A DNA stretch of 64,000 nt, taken from assembly GCF_040954835.1 (NCBI RefSeq), contig NW_027168383.1, positions 124,001 to 188,000 of the forward strand, read 5' to 3'. Made by a program: the position numbers and the translations under genes. This DNA is from Lepisosteus oculatus (lineage: Eukaryota; Chordata; Actinopteri; Semionotiformes; Lepisosteidae). Each line of letters starts with the position of its first letter. Within the stretch, counting starts at the first letter, position 1. This document shows, one piece after another, positions 42,160 to 54,065 of this stretch. A model generated the notes under the pieces. It was given only the letters and a program-made list of their open reading frames with translations, was not told the origin of the DNA and ran no database searches.

Positions 42160-43180
42160 TTCCATTAAAGCAAACTAACTACCTGTACATCTTCAGGGCT
42201 TACTGTTTCTTGGATTTCTATCCAATTCAATAGTGTGGCACCTGAAGGCATCCACGACCTCAAGTTTGGTCTTATGTTGTCTGGTTGCACACCGTACAGT
42301 GTTAAGTTACCATGCTGTACTATGGCCTCCTTGGGAACTTGCAGGAAACTGTTGGTTAGGTAGCTGCATTGTGGTAGCTGTATCATGCCTGTCACAAGTT
42401 ATAGTGACAGTTAAATGTGGTGTGCTGACCAGCCATTTACTTCCCACCTGCTCTTCATGGGGTTCATTAACCTCCCTCTGCTCGTTAGTAGCTTTACACC
42501 CTTCATTGGTGGATCAGTTAGACACAGCCAATGGATAGCTTTGGTAGCCATACCCATCTCAAGATTTGGAACCGAATTCAATCTTGGATTGCCTTCTGGG
42601 TGAGCTATGAGCAATGGGTTTAATGTCACATACTCCTCTACTGAGAAGAGTGAAATCAAGTGGGTTAGGATTTGTGCTATGGCTAGACTGGCTACAGTGG
42701 CACTAAGCTCCCTTAACAGGTCTTGTGTCAACATTCTGGCCTGTTGCACACAAGCATAAACCCACTGTATAACACCAACAATCATGTCCACTAGGTGGGG
42801 GATAAGATTCAACCCTGTTGCATAGGAAGTTGCCTGTAGGGTTTTCCCTAAGCTTTCCAACTTTTGCTGCTGTTGATACAGTCTGTCACTACCCTCTGGC
42901 ACCTCTGACACCTGCCTTCTTGGGGCAGTCAGGGTGAGAGTGCCAGTAGCACACAAACCTACCAGAAATAGCAAACACACAACAGTGGCGGCAGCAATCA
43001 GTCCTCCCAAAAGTCTTTTCGGGTGGCTGATCCCAGTCATCTCCTTCTGAGTGACTGTCCCCTTTCTAAGCTGGCGCAGCATGTACATGGTCTCTTTCTC
43101 AGTATGCCATGTGGCATCTTGGGCACCAACATCCTGGAAATCTGAGGAGATCTGACGCAGCTGCTGATGCTGCTCCTCCA
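42160..43180 (-). mobile_element. envelope-like region of fossil 2
   Basis: Contains a strongly hydrophobic segment (ATVVCLLFLVGLCATGTL) downstream of a charged N-terminal part, and heptad-like stretches afterwards. This layout resembles a leader or membrane segment of a retroviral envelope, but I cannot place it in a named group. Treated as a fossil. Confidence 0.45.
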
Positions 43181-43930
43181 TTTCCAGGACATCTGCTTTT
43201 TCGATTTGTTCATGCCTGTGCTCTAGGAACCCTGCAGGGGGTGGTGCAGCGGTGGAGCATGCCTGACCCTTGGCTTAGTGGTTATCTGGAGCACCTGAGG
43301 GATCTGGGATTGTTACTCCATTCTCACTGTTCAGGTCCACCCTGCACACTTCCTGATTGAGGAATCCCTCTATCGGCATGTTTACAATCGTTCGCTGGAC
43401 GTGGGTGTAGGACACCTGCTCGCTCCCCCCTTCCCTCTCTAGGGGTTCAGGGAGCTGCCCCAGCACTGGGATAGCTAGTTCACTGTCTTCGAACTCACCA
43501 TCACCCACCAGGCCCATGTCAGTGCAGGCGGGGATTCTGACACCCCCCTTTTCCATGTTCTGCACTAACAGTCGGGTGGCTTGCCCATCCAGCTCCAGTC
43601 TGGCTGAACCACTGTTGGTCAGACTCAGACTGACAAACTGAGCTGGTGGCTGTAAGAAAACCGGCTTGGCTTTCATTCCCTGTCCCTTCTGGGGGACTGG
43701 GTGTATTGGCAACCCTGCCGTTGAGGCAGGAACAATCAGGTCAATCTCACTCACTACCTGGTAGTTGTGAGAAATAATGTTACCTGACTGCAGGTTCCCT
43801 GGGTCACAGCAGAGGGAATCTCTGTGAATCTCTCTCAAATTCCTCAAATTATCATATTCCCGCCCCTTATGCAAAACCAAATCCTCCTCCCATCCCAGTT
43901 TATCCTCGTTATTATAAACAAAATCCACCT

Positions 43931-46900
43931 AAATTTTCAACATAAAGCATTACACAAAATCAATACCTCAACACGCCATACTCAACAACGATAATTCACC
44001 AACAGCCAGAACATGTAACTCCACATTCTCAAATAGACCTCATTTCTATAGCCCCACCCCTTATGCAAAACCAACATCCCTCCCCTGTTCTCTCTATCCG
44101 CTGGCGTTTGTAATCGTTTTTATTTTCAAATAAATTTTAGCAAAGTCATGTATTTTAAAAATATTAAGATTTCTATATTTATGTCTTTATTTTGTGGTTT
44201 CATTAGTAACAAAGGCTAAACTTTCTTGGAAAAATGTATTTTATGTAAACCATGTTTGCTATTAATTCATTTATGGCTAGAATATGTTCATAGTCTTCCA
44301 ATGAAAGGAGGGTTCCTTTCGCCATAGTCAGGTTGACATTAGAAGCTGGCCACGCCCGGACTGTTACACCAAAGCATTAGCATGTTAAAGCGATTTCATT
44401 GAGGAGTCTAGCTTTCTTAACTAGTAAGTACTGTACTTCCTTGGTTTTTGAGGGGGGGAGGTGTCTTTTGCTGGAAATCTCGCCCCCTTCTACTTTGAAA
44501 ATACTTGTGAAACCGGTTTAATTCGCCACAGCCAGAACTCCCGCAGAGAGGGGGGTTGTATGCAGCGTATCGGTATACAGTAGATGGGAAAGCCAGAGCC
44601 GACCGCTACGCCGCCCACGTGTTATGCTCTTCGTTTATGTCTAAACCGGAACACATCATTATATCTCATTTTGTAGTTCTTAAAAAAAAAATCGTTTGCC
44701 CAGTCAAACAGTATTGTTGTTATTGTTTTTAACCTGTAAAGTGCTTTGAGGAGCCACCTTTAAAGGCACCATATACAATAAAGTTCATTATTATTACTAT
44801 TGTTAATTTGCTGGACAGAGAGGTGAACATTATTACACAGAAGACAAAGATAGCGATTTACGTTGCATTGTGCATTGTGCTGCTGTAATACAGTTTTAAA
44901 TAATTAAAAGTCTAAACAGTATCAGCTTTATTTATGGGTTTTAAATAACGGCGATTTAAACGCGATTTAAATCAATATAAATGTTTATATTGTAACGCAT
45001 AGGTGACTATTCATTGTTATTAAAATGACTTAAATTCGATCATGTTGTGATTAGAAATATACATTTGTTTGGTGCGAGTGAAGTTTTATTTAATCTCTGA
45101 GCCATATTGATTCTTATGGAAGCCAATTTCCGCCAGGGAGTAAAAAAAAAAAACACACTATGGTATTCTCTCCGATGCAGTGCAGTTAAAAACATATCTC
45201 TGATGCTGTTCCTAAATGAATATCGTTTATGACCATCAGACGCTTTATGCTCCTTTTCTTTTTAACAGTAGATTGAACAGGGAGAGGCATTTCATGATGT
45301 ACTTTTAACTGATGAAACAACAGTGTCTCTGGAACAGTTTTCAACCACGTTGTTTTATAAAAAGGGGAGATATGTGAACAAGCAAAACCCAAAACAAACA
45401 TGTACACCATACGTACGCGTGAAGCTAAAAGTTTAGCCTTTTCACTAATGTAACCACTAAATAAAGACATATAGAAATCCCTACATTACAGACTGTATAT
45501 GGCTAGTATTGGTAGTTTAAAGATAAAATACAGACCAGTATTCCACTTTCTCCCTAAACATTCTGACCATGTTACTCTTTACTGTTACTGACCATATTAA
45601 GTTTAAGTGCCTGTGGGCACTTTTCCTGTCCGTGGGAGGTGGACCGTCTTTCATTAGAAGGTTAGTCTGTTCTACTCTGAGAATGTAGCGGGGGTGGAAA
45701 GTGCCCGCGGTCATTTAATTAGTATTAAAATTCGCACTGATTCCCTTGCGAAGATACGGACATAGGAATATTTGTGTGTGGTCAAAAAAATGGCATAAAA
45801 ACAACAAAGTGAAGGCTGTGAAAACATTCACAATGTACTTTATACACAAAGCAAGTGTTCTCATAACTTTAGGAGGTTTCGTGAAAATGCTACAGGCGTG
45901 CCAAAATCGTTTTTTTTAAATTCAAGGTGACTTTACCGCTGTTTTCATTTTCAGATTGTGAATCAAAAAAGGCATTTAATTAAACGCACGATTGCGATTT
46001 TAATCAATTACTGTATTGATTGAAAGATACATTCTGTACAGATACAGTACAGTCACATTCTCCTGTCGTCCAGTGGTGTAAAACGAATTAGCAGGTGCTT
46101 GAGATAACATCCCACTGAGTGGAATGTTCTCATTTGTTCTCAAGTGTAAAAAGAGGTGATAATTCTTAATAATTCCGTGTCGCATTAACTAACCTCTTCA
46201 GTTTATTCCGCCAGACAGTACATTATTATAATTATATCATTATTAAGTTGTTTAGATACGCAATTCCATATTATATTCCCTGTTAATCAAATTCTAAAAG
46301 TATGCATTTGTTAGATAACAAGCGAATTCACAGAAAAGGTTAAATACTATCACTTTTCACAAAGTATATAATCCTAATATGGTCAGAAGGAGCACGTAAA
46401 AATGTTTCCCAAATAACAACATGTAAGACTTTGATGCTTAAAATGTTTAGGGAGAAATGGAATACTGGTGTGTATTTTTTCTTTAAACTACCAAGACCAG
46501 CAATATACAGTACAGTTTACATACATTAATATGTTTATATTCCTAAATTAAAATCGTTTATGAGCATGTGAAAGGCATGGTGAATCGGAGATTCTCAAGA
46601 ATTACATTGTATGATTAGAAATGAATGCGTGATCGGATCAACTAAATGCTGTGGTGTTACTTTTTGTCAATGAAAAAATAAACTATTTTCGTTTACAAAG
46701 ACGGTTACAAAGAATGTGGACCAGGGTAATACTTTGAGCTTACAGCTTGTCCAAGGTCATTCATTATTAATACTCTTAGTAATATCTTCAGTAAAGACTT
46801 TGATGCATAAAATATTCCTGCATAATTAAAATATTTATGATAAAGGTGGTAGGTTGTGTACTTTTGTCCAACAGAACAATCTTGCTTTTATAAAATATAC

Positions 46901-47250
46901 CGCCTTTTTAATGTTTAATGATTAACATGCTGTAATACACTGTTTAAATTTAAAGTCTAAAGAGTATACACCTTAAATTCTTAATTGAATAAAGATTGTC
47001 CCTCAGCAGTGATCAGGATTCAAAACTGACGTTTTCTGGTGACAGCTCAAATGCTGTACAGGAGAGGTTAACCTTTATTAGCTCCACCTGGCGATTTTAC
47101 AAGGTGATTCCGGATACTATTAACATAATCTAATTTGCGTCCGGTATGATGCGGTATACTGCGACACGCCCACCGTGTTATACCGCAGCGTACCCCGCTT
47201 GTTTTGAATGGCTGCATATGTATATAGACTCTATATATACATTTGGTGCA
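43931..47250. other. AT-rich region made of diverged duplicates of 14060-16690
   Basis: 44215-44560 repeats 16425-16690 directly. 44950-45060 and 45500-47200 are inverted relative to 15740-15850 and 14060-14700. An L2-type tail lies at 44733-44812. No RNA gene or credible protein frame is seen. Confidence 0.5.
44733..44812 (+). mobile_element. LINE 3' tail (L2/CR1 type)
   Basis: CCTGTAAAGTGCTTTGAGGA followed by a variant of the AAAGGCACCATATACAATAA hairpin end and an ATT repeat is the usual 3' end of L2-like elements. No coding part remains next to it. Confidence 0.55.
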
Positions 47251-47449
47251 TGCCACAATTTTGGATGGTGGTGGAGGAATAGGGATTTTCTCAACACAGC
47301 AGGGACTCCAGTTAAGAATGCTGGGTTTATCTCTGAACTGTTAGAAGCTTTGCAGCTACTGACTGAAGTAGCTGTGGTAATGTGTAAATCACATAATAAA
47401 GAAATGTTTCCAGTAACTCGAGGGAACAACTTTGCAGATGCAACTGTCA

Positions 47450-49790
47450 GGTGAGCAATACTTGTAGAACAGTAGTCTGAGACCTCTGTGAAGCAGAGAA
47501 ATGGACATGGTTAGAAAAGATTGTGGGGCTGCATGATGATGGGGTGTGGAGCTGACAGCACACCAGACGCCCTGCATGCCCTCACAGCCTAATGCCCTTT
47601 ATAGCCCGACAAATGCACTCTGTTGGACACCCAGGTGGGAGTCAAATGGTGTGCCGGTTACCCAAAACTGGGTGAGAACCGGGTTTGAAGCCGTAACCAC
47701 TTATGTGGTATCTGGATGTAATGTTTATCAAAGGAACTCAACTACAGTTCAGGTGCGGGTGCAACAGCTCAAAAGGCCTGCTACTGAGGAACCTTTCAAA
47801 CCTGGGAAATTGAAAATTGTAAAGGGAAAACTGGGCTCTTATAATCTGTTTTCCTGGTGGGTTGCTGCCACTGCCTCTGTGTCTACCAAACACTTGATAA
47901 CAGAGATAAGCCCTCGGTGGGCACTGCCCTGCCCCTTGTATTATGATCAAGGAACACACTTCACAGGGAAGGTGTGTCAGGCTGTGGCTGCATTGTTCGG
48001 AGTGAGATGGACTGAGATCACCCTCAGTCTGCTGGAACAGTGGAATGAAGGAACAGATCTCTGAAAGATCGACTAGACATCAGACTGAAGGAACGCCATG
48101 GGATGCGGGCTGGATCAAACAGAACTGTGTAACAGCCTGTTTGATATCATCACGGGCCAATCAATGAAACTTCCTGGAGGGATGAATTTAGCTGGAGGAA
48201 TGGATTGTTGAATTTGCTAATTCTCTATTGTAGTATTGTAGGTTGCTAGGACTTAGCAAAGCACATCTATGATGAAGAAAAATATATATCATAATTATAA
48301 TCCAGATGATTGGGGCATTGGTACATGGCTACAGTCTGTGCTAGGAACATGGAGAGGGTCTCTGGTTCAATACATATTTGTGGGTCTGGTATTATTCGTT
48401 ATGATCATATCGTTAATATCCTGTTTGAAAAACATGTGGACTAAAGCTGCTGCTTCTGTGCTAATTGTACACCCTGAAGGGATCATGAAGGTCAAAAAAT
48501 GATTTCATGGGAAAGGTTCTCTTATCTAGTGGCAGAACCTGATGGGTAGAACAATATAGCTTTAAGGGGGGTTACCCTTGGGAGTGATTCCCCTAGATGC
48601 AAATGATTATTGTGGTTTGTTTGCTCATAATAAGATGTTTTGCAGGAACGGAACAAAGAGAAATTTTACAACTTCAGCTAGAATTGTTCTGCAAAACGTC
48701 ACAGCTGAGGCAGGGGAACAATGTGTAGATTTTTCTAAGAGTTATTACCCAGTTGTTGACCAATCTGTTGACCAATGTTGACCAAAAAAGCCTAAGATTA
48801 TGCTGGGCTCCAGCCCACAGGGATTTACCTGTGCTGTAAGAACTAATGAGTGAATAAGGAGACTGGATTCTGGTGAAAGACTTCAGGAAAAAGAAATGGT
48901 GTTCACTCAGGTGGAGGGGGCTGTACCAGGTGCTGCTGACCACTGCCACTGCTGTGAAGGTCACAGAAATGGTGCCCTGGATTCATGCTTCCCACTGTAA
49001 AAAGGTCACAAACGAACTGAGCAAAGCGCAGGAGTGATGTCTCCACAAGGACAGATGGGGATAACCTGCGTGGGACTGATGTGCACAGCCTTTTTCCTTT
49101 TTATGTAGAAGCCTGTCACCACCCCAAAAGAGGAAGAATCTAAACACGAAGCCTCTTTGTATACAAACTGGCTGAATGAAACTGATAATGAGGGGGATAT
49201 GAGTAATTTGTGGTATAAATTTATAAATCATGCTGTAAAGTTAAAGAAATTTAATGCATCTTGTTATATATGTGCTTTAATGCCTCATTCTACAGCCTCA
49301 CCCATGCGACTTTTTATGAAATGTACTCTTTTATTAATATCACGTTAGAAGGCTTAGACGCTATCAAACAAGAATTAAGGGGAGTTAGATTAATGGTACT
49401 TCAGAACAGGTTCGTGCTGGACCTTCAAAATGCAGCATCTGGAGGAGTCTATGCTTTAGTAGGAGACTCCTGTTGTACATATATTCCAGCTAATGACGAT
49501 GATTACGGAAATATTACGCTCGCTATTCAGCATTTGAAAGAACTAAAATACAAGGTGAATAAAGAGAGAGGCATAAAAGATACACTGGCTTTTCTCTCCT
49601 GGTTAGAATCACTGTTTGGGCCAGGGGGAATGTTTTTCTTTTAAGTTACTAACACCGATTATAGGGGCTGTGATACTTGTCTTCCTGTTTTTATGTTGCT
49701 GTATGACATGTATTATTCCAATGCTTCGAAATATGGAAATATGGTACCTAGGGGGATAAACTGTTCATCCTTCCAGTCTGGAGAATTGGC
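47450..49790 (+). mobile_element. retrovirus-like fossil 3 (integrase and envelope remains)
   Basis: An integrase-core-like segment lies at about 47840-48060 (motif YYDQGTHFTG). An envelope transmembrane subunit lies at about 49340-49740, with LQNRFVLDLQNA followed by a CC pair in GDSCCTYIP, the layout of gamma-type retroviral envelopes, and a hydrophobic anchor. The rest is weak. It is heavily broken and looks older than fossils 1 and 2. No LTR was confidently found. Confidence 0.7.
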
Positions 49791-51544
49791 AGCTGTCTGA
49801 CGTCAGTAAGTGATCCTTAAAAAATTAATAGTTCCATGACAGTGTGCATCACCAGAAAATCAATTTCAATGCATTAAAACTCTTGTTATCCTTCTGATCA
49901 TTGAAGTGTCATTGCCCCAGCACTGTATACTCTTACTTTTGACGCCTGTCTGAAGTTGGATCCATTTCTAAGAATGGTGACTCACATATCCTCATGCTCA
50001 ACTTTGGCTCAACCACACAAACTATGAAGTTAATCATCTGCTTTTGCTCCAAGATTTGTGTTACTAGGCTCTCTCCTGGGGATCCTCGTGTTCAAACATT
50101 GCCCTTATTGTGGATGATCCATGACAGAATTCAGGGAATTCAGAATTCTGATACCTCAGCTCAGATTCTGACTGGGCAGACTGTCATTGCCTGGTGTGAA
50201 TGTGTGCATATCTGTTTTTGTGCATGTTCTGTGGCCTGTTGTACAGTACATCACAAATGAAAGGGAAATGGAAAACTAAAATAAGACTCAAGTGTTTTAT
50301 CTTTCATTAACAGTGTTTCATTAGTATCTATGCTAGATCCTGTCATCCACTGCTTACCACGACAGGCTCTAGCACGGGATAGCAGCTAATACATTTAACA
50401 ATCTCACTGCACAATGTTGTATATTCAAGGGCTGATCTTCTGTACTTTTTCTTTCACTTTTCATTTCCTGGAAACTCAGTCCTGCCAGGAATAATCTGAG
50501 AACATAATCAATCTGAGTGAAATTCTAAGCAGAGGAAGATTGTTTTACAGAGTCAACAAGGTCTAATTCAAGGTCATCAGCACTAACAAGATTCTCTCTG
50601 GAGACAGGCGATAAGAAAATTGAAAGTGTGTATTGTTACACAACAGCAGAGACTATGAGTTATGCTATCATGAGAGTGGTGATGGATTTTTTTCATTGCT
50701 TAGTTTTGCAGGTTCTGTACATTTGAACATTCAAAGTGACTAAAGTAAAGGAGTTTTCCCTTTTTACCACATAATTCCCAAAGATCAACACTAATAGAAA
50801 GCCTAATTCCAGCCAAGATTCAATTACTGTCTCTCAGGCATCCCAGCAGTGGATTTCATGACTTCAGACAGCCATCTTTATCAGTGGAGAACTCAATGCT
50901 CTGAGGTTTACTGGCAGAGTCTCACACTGGGTAATATGTTGGTAAATAATGTCCTATGGAATTCTACTATTGATAAATTCTACTATGGAACTGCGATGTG
51001 TCCTGAAAAAATCTTCTATGATAGTGGTACAGTCCATCACACCCCACCTACAGCCTTTAAAAGAGAAAAAAAAAACTGACAACAACAAAGTAAGTCTGGT
51101 GTAATCAACTAGGTCTTGCAAACATACTTAACCTCTTCCAGCTACCAACATTACAAATGCTGTTTACACATTAGATGGTTATTTTTTGGCTTCTGATATT
51201 ATGGTGGAAAAAGAGCCCTGGAATCTTTGTAGAAGGACAAAAGACGGAAAGAACAGGCAGTGTAACCATGGCGAAGAGAAGGGAAATATTGGAGAGAGCT
51301 TTTTTCATACACTTTTTATCGTTGTTTTTCCAGCCCAACAATGATCAACAAATATGGGCAGGCGTCCTGTGCCAAATCCAATCTACCTTTCTTCCAAGCA
51401 TACAGGAATGTCAGTGAATTAAATATTGACATATGAAAATACCCAAAAATATGCAATCACACATATGCAGTTTGAGCAAACATAAGACAATACCCAAGTA
51501 CCACAAACTACCAGGCATCATAAGCAGTTCAGGTGGGGAGCTGT
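49791..51544. other. unassigned sequence right of fossil 3
   Basis: May hold an LTR of fossil 3, since a GGGGGATAAACTG purine tract lies near 49751, but no second copy is available for comparison. The frames (for example 50849-51079) have no recognisable domain. Confidence 0.35.
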
Positions 51545-51695
51545 GTCAGCATGCGTAGGCTGCAAAGGAACAAGTAATAGGTCTATTCCATGCTTAAAAG
51601 AGAAGAAAGAAAACACAACATTTCAGCCGTGGAGCCCTCACACCTGAAGAAGGCTCCACGGCCGAAACGTTGTGTTTTCTTTCTTCTCTTTTCAT
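51545..51695 (+). mobile_element. Penelope-like element terminus with 41-bp inverted repeat
   Basis: 51596-51636 and 51652-51692 are inverted repeats with two mismatches around a 15-base loop. The loop and second arm contain CTGAAGA (51644-51650), a 3-bp stem (GGC/GCC) and GAAA (51664-51667), the order of a hammerhead ribozyme core. Related ends lie at 11500-11610 and 12475-12660. Hammerhead cores are known from Penelope-like elements. Activity is not proven, because the cleavage triplet is not clear. Confidence 0.55.
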
Positions 51696-52741
51696 CTAGT
51701 GTCATTAGCCAGTTTCTGTCAAAATAAAATAGAAAAGGATAACATTCTAGAGAGAGTTTGAAATACCAAGGTACAATTTAAACCATATTTCTTCCACTAC
51801 AACCACAATATTTTGGAGAGATCGCTGAGCCTAACTGTTCTGGCATGTCCGTTAGCCTCCGTCCTGCTTCAGCAATGAATGCAACGGGGCACATTCTGAG
51901 GGAGATGCGGTCAATCAGGTTGCAGGAAAACCATGCTATGCTTTTTTTTGAGATCCTGAAAAGGACAGAGGGGCCATGTATATGTGTGCAGCTGGATATG
52001 TTATTGCAGGTGGCGTAGCAAATTCTGCTGAAGCCCCACTGCCTGGTGTGGACGGTAGCTGTGCATGTTGCAGCAGAATTGTGCATGTGAGATCAAGGGG
52101 GCATGTCATGTGTTTGAGCACTTCACTCCCTTCCGGAAGCACGTGATTCCCTGAGTCCAAAAAATTTGTAAGTTCTTTGGATGACCTGTGGACCGATCTT
52201 TCACGATGAAGAATTCCTTAAGAAGAATAGATCTCGGCCCACCATCCCAATGCCTCCATCTGAAAACAGCAACCTCCCACTGCCCTTAGTCTGCAAGGCA
52301 GTCCTTTCAAGTGCGATGATGACGCCGGGACCTTCGTTGCCTATTGTACGAGCTGAACTTTTGTGCTCATCAATTCAAGGCTCTTTCCATCAACTCATCT
52401 TGTCTTTTGACGCTTCATGTTTTGTACTCCTTTGACTATCGGCATATCGGGTGACTGCAAACACTGAAGTTCTTGCTTACGGAGTGTGGAACAGTGTTTT
52501 CAAGTGATCGCTGTTCTGTCATGTTGACGCCGAGTGAATCTTTCTTTGGCAACATGGGCAGGCTGACAGCAGCGCGAGCTAAAGTAATGGCAAATTTCTT
52601 GACTTATTTCTGAATGTGAATGTTCTTTAGAAAAGGGATGCGGCGTTGCTTCTCCCCCGTGTAAAGGTCACGCATTCCAGACGTGGTTATGAGCGAACAG
52701 TTGCCGCAAGTGTTTGAAAAGAGCAAGAGAGGAAGCAGCCC
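51696..52741. other. unassigned sequence left of the Met-Ala-Pro-Val cluster
   Basis: No counterpart in the window, no RNA gene, no recognisable protein. GC content rises toward the tRNA cluster. Confidence 0.4.
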
Positions 52742-52814
52742 TGCCCCATGTGAGGATCAAACTCAGGACCTTCAGACAATGAGACTGACGCGCTACCAAC
52801 TACACCAACGAGGC
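52742..52814 (-). tRNA. tRNA-Met(CAT), elongator type
   Basis: A 73-nt minus-strand cloverleaf with elongator-Met features: acceptor GCCTCGT with ATGGGGC, anticodon CAT, and stem TCAGT/TCTGA. Bases 37-38 are TG instead of AA, the D arm is GTGTAGTTGGTAGCGC, T-stem pair 49-65 is lost and the B box is GGTCCTGAGTTTGATCC-like. The pairing suggests it could fold, but position 37 is nearly always a purine, so function is doubtful. Confidence 0.72.
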
Positions 52815-53228
52815 CAGCTGCAGTACACAGCTGGAAAGTTTGCCTCATATGGATTTCAGTCGCCCGTTCCCTAATCTTTAGACGCCCTCTGCTGGATGTT
52901 GCATTTGCCTTTTGATCTCACCGATACTTTTTTGGTCTGTTTCTGTTGCGAGTCCGTTTTTCAGATCTCACCTAGCACAAGTCTCTCTGGCTGAAGTGGC
53001 CTCTCTGCTTCAGCATCGTGCCCTCACTCAGCCATTAAAAACGTCACTCGGACTTCTGACATGCTGACATGAAATGTCAAGAGAGAGTGGCGGAGACGCT
53101 TAAGGCAGAGAGAAGATGAAGAGGGGGCGTGGCTGCAAAATGATTGACAGCTGCATGACGCTCTCCATGCAAGGCGTGACCACAGGCTAAAGGACACCTT
53201 TCGGCACATCAAGCTCTAAGCACACACC
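52815..53228. other. spacer between tRNA-Met and tRNA-Ala
   Basis: CpG-containing unique sequence, with no RNA gene or convincing frame. Confidence 0.45.
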
Positions 53229-53301
53229 TGGAGGACGTGGGAAATGATCCCGTTATCTCTCGCATGCAAAGCGAGCGCTGTACCATGCAAGCTAACCCCC
53301 C
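53229..53301 (-). tRNA. tRNA-Ala(TGC), weakened T arm
   Basis: A 73-nt minus-strand tRNA: acceptor GGGGGGT with GTCCTCC, A-box region TTAGCTTGCATGGTACAGC, anticodon TGC in a perfect CTCGC/GCGAG stem as in vertebrate Ala(TGC). The acceptor G3 faces T70, the identity wobble pair that alanyl-tRNA synthetase reads. The B box is GGGATCATTTCCC rather than GGGATCGATGCCC, and two T-stem pairs are lost. Probably decaying. Confidence 0.72.
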
Positions 53302-53500
53302 TCGCTGGGGTTATGCCTCGGTGTCACCTAGTGCCGCTTGTTCCCCTCTTACCGGGTGCAGTTCACTGCCCTTCGTCTGCAAGGCAGTCGTGTAATTGCA
53401 GCTTTCTTGACTTATTGATGAAGGTCTGACTGGACGAGCGAATGACGCCTCTCCCCCGTCCTCAAGCTCGCTGACAGAATAAAATGGAAAGTGCTGCCGT
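53302..53500. other. spacer between tRNA-Ala and tRNA-Pro
   Basis: Nothing recognised. Confidence 0.45.
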
Positions 53501-53572
53501 GGCTCATTGGTTTAGGGGTATGAGTCTCGCTTAGGGTGCGGGAGGTCCTGGGTTCAACTCCTGGATGAGCCC
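53501..53572 (+). tRNA. tRNA-Pro(AGG)
   Basis: A 72-nt cloverleaf: acceptor GGCTCAT perfectly paired with ATGAGCC, A-box region TTGGTTTAGGGGTATGA, anticodon AGG in stem CTCGC/GCGGG, and B box GGTTCAACTCC. A T5 terminator lies about 12 nt downstream. All arms pair, so it looks functional. It reads CCU, CCC and CCA through inosine. Confidence 0.9.
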
Positions 53573-54024
53573 TTGTGTGTTCTTTTTGTCCTCGTCCACA
53601 AGACTGGGAACTGCATGGGCGAATGTGAAGAAGATCCTTCTCGAACGTGCAAAACGTGCGAGAAGAGGGGGCGCTTGTTTCCAGCCAAAACTTCTCGCGT
53701 GTGAGACGAGCTGACCATCGCTGCAGGAGGTGGGAGGGTCACTCTGGTAGACAGAGCTGACCTTCGGCAATAGGATTTATACTCTCCAAGATGATATTTG
53801 CACTTTCTGGAGAGGCGATTTTCTCCACTTCAGTAGCCAGATTTCGTCGATTGCGTGGAGAGGGCTGTAGAATGTGGCAGCGCCTTTCCTGCTCCGTCCA
53901 TGACAGGCGTGCTGGTCTCTGGAGAGAGAGCACGGTCCATCAGCGCACTCCAATAAAGGCACTGGAAGCAGCTGAATCGCAATGGCGAAGCTCAACACTG
54001 GGCCGCTGGGCATATCTTACCACC
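53573..54024. other. spacer between tRNA-Pro and the tRNA-Val fragment
   Basis: GC-rich unique sequence with no recognisable gene. Frames on both strands are short and without domains. Confidence 0.45.
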
Positions 54025-54065
54025 GTTTCCGTAGTGTAGTGGTTATCACGTTTGCCTTCACATCC
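54025..54065 (+). pseudogene. tRNA-Val 5' half
   Basis: GTTTCCGTAGTGTAGTGGTT followed by ATCACGTTTGCCT is the 5' half of vertebrate tRNA-Val. After the anticodon region the sequence diverges, and no matching 3' half (B box GGTTCGAAACC, acceptor CGGAAAC) is found within 150 bp. The gene is truncated. Confidence 0.8.

Larger units (their letters stand above)
40221..43930 (-). mobile_element. retrovirus-like LTR fossil 2 (3' half)
   Basis: On the minus strand, in order: a region shared with fossil 1 (about 43300-43900), an envelope-like region with a membrane segment and a transmembrane-subunit-like part (about 42160-43180), a purine tract (41676-41686), and a 3' LTR (about 41675 to 40221). The 5' LTR, gag and most of pol are absent. 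It is broken in several places. It belongs to the same family as fossil 1 by the shared LTR and region. Confidence 0.7.

Noticed and set aside
42233-42603. Plus-strand frames of about 60-100 aa over fossil 2.
   Set aside because: They are shadows of the minus-strand envelope-like region.
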